Below are positions 60,770-64,000 of a stretch of 64,000 bases of DNA, piece after piece; the stretch's first letter is position 1, and every line of letters begins with the position of its first letter. The notes under the pieces are model-generated. The model ran no database searches. It was not told where the DNA came from and was given only the letters and a program-made list of their open reading frames with translations. This stretch comes from Dipteronia dyeriana (Eukaryota > Streptophyta > Magnoliopsida > Sapindales > Sapindaceae). The stretch lies in assembly GCA_032871835.1 (NCBI GenBank), contig CM065297.1, forward strand, positions 33,055,598 through 33,119,597. The letters are read 5' to 3'. The position numbers were made by a program, and so were the translations under genes.

Positions 60770-60852
60770 GTAAAGTATCCTGCTTCTTATTATCTCATAT
60801 GTATGCATTTGGTGTATGGGTGGTAGTTAATATATCTATTGTAACTTTGTAG
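60770..60852 (+). other. Candidate intron 2 of the element E extra gene
   Basis: Donor GCCGAG|GTAAAG and acceptor ACTTTGTAG|GCCTTT enclose 83 nt. It lies just before the coiled coil, as intron 2 does in B and C. Confidence 0.55.
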
Positions 60853-61568
60853 GCCTTTAAATATAACGTAGCCATAAGCCATCAGGTTACCTCTCTTAGG
60901 AGGCGTGTTGAAGGTGCGGAGGCAAGCCTCGAAGGAGGCCGAAAGGAGCTCGTCCAATCAAAGGTTGCTAACAAAGAGCTGAGCCAGTCCCTGAACAAGG
61001 TGAAGAGGTCTCTTGAAGAAGCCCAGTGCAACTCGAAACTTTGTAAGCGTTCATATGACACATAGATACTTATGTCTAAGCGCTGAGCTTTAGGGAGAGA
61101 CAATGCAAGAAGGAAGGCTAGGGAACTGGAGGAGGAGAACCAAGCTCTGCAGGCTAAGGTAGCTAGCTTAGAGTCCGAGGTAGACGCCTCCTTTGAAAAT
61201 GGTTATTTCTATGCTGCCTTCCAGGTAGCTCAAGCCTTACCTCCTCCATTCGTCTGCGTATCATAGAAAACTGGGACAGGCATGGGGTAATGCAGAAGGC
61301 TAGAAAAATGGTGGCTCTTACCACTGAAGAGTCTGGCACCTCTCGGGTTGTTGGGGTTGATGGAGGTATGGACTATGATGAAGATCAGCAACCTATCTCA
61401 TCTCTCCTACCAGGCATGGGAGCTACCAGTGTAGATCCTTCCTTGAAGTCCCAAGTAAAAGCTGCACCCCAAGTTAAGGAGAGAGTCCTGGTCTTGCCTG
61501 CTACTTTAACCAAACATGCTGAAACAACAGAGGATCGCCCTGCTTCTAAGGAGGCGGTGAAAGAGTAG

Positions 61569-62570
61569 GCTGACATTGAAAAGGTGGTAGAGTAGGCAAC
61601 TGTCAAGGCGGTGACTGATCAAGTTACTGGTGAGCCAGGTGTTGGTATCGAGCTCGCGGAGGGAACAAAAGGGCAATTATCCGGAGAGAGAGCAAGAAGA
61701 GTGGAAAGCCAAAAAGAGGTTCAACCATGATCCAGTGTGATAAGCTTTGTATGTTGCCTGGAAAGAGGGGTGTGCACCCTGCTTGAACAAAAAATATTTC
61801 CTCAAGTCTTTCCATGTATTTTTTTTTTGGTAGCCCGATATTAAGGGATGAGCTCCCTACTAGATTAATACAGTAACCCCTTTTGTTTTTTGTCTGATTG
61901 TTTTCCACTCTGGTCAAGCTTGTCTGACCCTTAATCTTGGAAGCAGTCCCTTGCATATACCTGACTTTAGCAAAAATCTGGTAACATAAAAAAGCTTAAA
62001 ATCCGTCAAGTATAAAGAGTTAAGCGTGTCAGGTGACTAATACCAATTCATTTAGGTATTTAGTCTAGATGACTCTTAGAAAATTCCCTTAAAAAAATTA
62101 TCAACATTGATCATCCTTTCTAGGAGGATCGTTGTACCAAGCACCCATGTCTGGGAAGCTCTGGTACTTGGGCGAAATCCCAATTCAAAAAACTTTTGTA
62201 CCTATGTTTCCTATGTTCATAGTTCCCTGGTACCTAGATGGTATCGTGGCGGGATTAAATTATGTATCTAGCATCTTCTTACTTTAGCGAGATAACCAGC
62301 TGCCATAACCTAGATATCTAGGATACTTACATGTGTGGAACCTTGAAATCTGGATGGTACCGGGAGTATGGTATCGTCCATCTCGGTGTCTAGTCCCCTA
62401 TGTACTCCTGTTAACACAAGAAAACTAACAAACTGATAAGGAGAAAAATAGTACGATAAGTGATTAATACCAGTTTTTTCGGGATACTGAAAGTGATCTC
62501 GTTGAGGCTTTATCAAGGTTGATTTTTCTTTCTGTGACAATCAAGGTACATATCATCCCTGTTCAAGGGA
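61569..62570. other. 3' untranslated-like sequence of element E, no gene recognised
   Basis: Mixed sequence with several GGTACCTGG/CTGGTACTTGGG-type phrases; no protein supported. Confidence 0.4.
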
Positions 62571-62934
62571 AAATTTGGTATCTGGTCAAGCACGATCAGG
62601 ATAGACGACTATGCACTTACGTCTCTGGTCCTTCTTGGGAGTGTTTTCCCGACCAAGGCATCATGAGGGCCACTTGGCTGGCTGTCATGGTCTTGTAATC
62701 TGGATGACAACTATACACTTAGGCTCAGACGCTTCTTAGGGGTGGTAGCCCGACCAACGCATTAGGAGGGCCATTTGGCTATCCTAGTCTTATGATCAGG
62801 CTAACAACTAAGCACTTACGCTCATACCCTTCCTGGAGGGGTCTCCCCACCAAGGGCATCAAGATGTTTATCCTGGTCTCGAGATCTAGCAGACAACCCT
62901 ACTCTTACACTTAGACCAATCTTAGCGGGGGGTG
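62571..62934. repeat. Tandem repeat of about 100 bp in element E
   Basis: CTTCTTGGGAGTGTTTTCCC, CTTCTTAGGGGTGGTAGCCC and TTCCTGGAGGGGTCTCCCC start three units at about 62630, 62728 and 62829. GACCAAGGCAT-like, AGGGCCACTTGGCT-like and CACTTA-like phrases recur in order; partial units stand on both sides. Confidence 0.75.
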
Positions 62935-64000
62935 TGTTGGAACCCCGTTCAGCGGTAACGCAACGAAAATGGGTTTTAATTTTTTTCATACAAATCATAA
63001 ATGATCTGGAACCAGTGAAATATATATATAAACCAAAGAAGCACACTACACAGAATTTGTGCTTTTCATTTTAAAAACCAAAAAAAAAAAATTGATGCAG
63101 CAAAACATATATATAAATATATATTATATCAAGTATATCAACTTTTTAACTTTAAAAAATGAAATCTCCATCTTTGATTCGTTTTTTTTAATGTTATATA
63201 TCATATATATAATATTTAAAATTTAAAAAATTGATCAATTAAGATATTATATATATTTAAAATTAAACAATTTAAATTCAAATATATTCAATTTATTTTA
63301 TTTAATAAATGAGATAATCATATTATCTCTTTATTCAAAATAAATAACAACTGAAACCCTCCATTTATGACTAATTACACAATTAAATAATCTTATTATT
63401 TAATTGTCATTTTAATCAATTGAATAATCTAATTACTCAATCAACGCCTGACACGTGTAACTTTCGTAACAAAACTAATTGGACAATCCAATTAATTAAC
63501 GGTGACCCTTGTTACCTAAATCGATCAGGCTAGCAAGGGACCTAGTGAACCTACAATATTTTGAGCTTCAATAACCCTCGGAATCATTAATTAAACTCTT
63601 TAATTAATATTTCTTGATTATTAACTCTGGTGTTATTCTACTAAACACCCGATGCTGCACTCTCTCAACTACAGGCGTTTTTACACGGACCGATACAACT
63701 TGGTGTCCATCGATATAGCTATTACACATGGCGTGATCCTCCACAGTAGTTCATAATTAGAGTTGGGTCATAATATCCGTTATACCCCTCTAATTACATA
63801 TATCCTTTAAGTACCGTTGATTCTCTAACGGACAATAAATCCTATTTCCTTACGGAATTAGGAGAGCGCTTATATTGACCAAGCCCCGAATCAACCGTTA
63901 AGGGAACTACCATCTACTTCTCACTAGAAGGAGTGGATTCCATTATCGTGTACAAACATTTCTAGCCAGAAGCCAAACCACAATACCAACATACAGAGTA
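62935..64000. mobile_element. LTR-like element F, cut by the window end
   Basis: An abrupt start TGTTGGAACCCCGTTC follows the repeat. The AT-rich text with GCAACGAAAATGGG and many AATTAATTA-like phrases resembles the D insert and typical plant copia LTRs. No protein is visible and the strand is unknown. Confidence 0.4.

Larger units (their letters stand above)
59128..61568 (+). pseudogene. Extra gene of element E, antisense to the element
   Basis: An ATG at 59128 (MSHFDHNSIDSLLEGD) and a frame from 59231 (MSPSSDAAAQLKLADFLN) give the N-terminal part. It goes on to FRILKNITITIP near 59470, GVLPIHVTAFDSGVRLHLHPTL near 59540 and RHLVGFLMLWKEQ near 59670. This corresponds to GMVAIYGSTLSCGVTLALQLF of C and to the plant 'putative gypsy type transposon' domain. 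After candidate introns, exon 3 (from 60853) is a coiled coil: SLRRRVEGAEASLEGG near 60890, ELEEENQALQAKVASLESEV near 61120. The C-terminal frame at 61290-61568 is acidic. Stops at about 59321 and 59630 and several shifts show decay. The function is not known. Confidence 0.65.
57725..62934 (-). mobile_element. Element E: Tat-like gypsy fragment, minus strand
   Basis: The order LTR, extra gene on the opposite strand, then tandem repeats is the mirror image of the 3' part of elements B and C. Gag-pol would lie to the right, but an LTR-like start at 62935 and the window end prevent seeing it. The assignment rests on this order and on protein similarity of the extra gene. Confidence 0.5.

Overview
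The window reads as repeat-dense nuclear DNA of a flowering plant, probably a eudicot. It is AT-rich and holds nested LTR retrotransposons of the Ty1/copia Sirevirus and Ty3/gypsy Tat types, a plant L1-type LINE with a C-terminal RNase H, MITE-like elements and long AT microsatellites. I recognise no intact host protein gene, rRNA or tRNA. Almost every coding region belongs to a mobile element and is broken by stops or frameshifts.

Layout. 1-2240: a Sirevirus-type LTR end. 2241-3169 and 11262-11755: the two halves of an unclassified retroelement-like sequence, split by a Sirevirus copia element (3170-11261) whose 5' LTR is fused by deletion to the middle of gag. 11756-17644: element A, a minus-strand Tat gypsy copy (LTR, gag, protease, RT, RNase H, archaeal-type RNase H) truncated inside integrase. 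18147-20041: a minus-strand LARD-like segment. 21658-22281 plus 33844-33973: a GGGGA/TCCCC-rich repeat (~400-bp units) split by element B (22282-33843), a Tat gypsy copy with both LTRs; the same repeat also carries an 826-bp unclassified insert (33974-34799) and a near full-length LINE (34850-40941). 42189-54279: element C, a second Tat gypsy with a perfect 5-bp target duplication (AGTAT); its RT-to-integrase core is replaced by an LTR-like insert (46368-48784) that itself holds a Harbinger-like MITE (47002-48312). 54768-55332: another MITE. 56424-62934: element E, LTR-like segments of a minus-strand Tat-like copy followed by its extra gene. 62935-64000: start of another LTR-like element, cut by the window end.

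Main point. Elements B, C and E all carry, next to the 3' LTR and on the strand opposite to gag-pol, a long extra gene: a domain resembling the plant 'putative gypsy-type transposon' family, an acidic linker and a coiled-coil C-terminus. Comparing B with C shows two short introns at matching positions with GT/AG ends; splicing joins the frames with the same codon phase in both, and E has candidate introns at corresponding places. Element B also has a TATAAATT box upstream of the gene on its own strand. Antisense extra ORFs are known in Tat elements; a conserved two-intron structure with its own promoter is what the sequence suggests here and deserves testing. In the same elements the 3' untranslated region holds tandem repeats that differ in copy number between B and C.

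Inferred insertion order: the unclassified sequence and GGGGA repeat are oldest; A, B, C, E and the copia element came later; the D insert and then its MITE entered C last. All assignments rest on motifs and on comparing copies inside the window; no database was searched.
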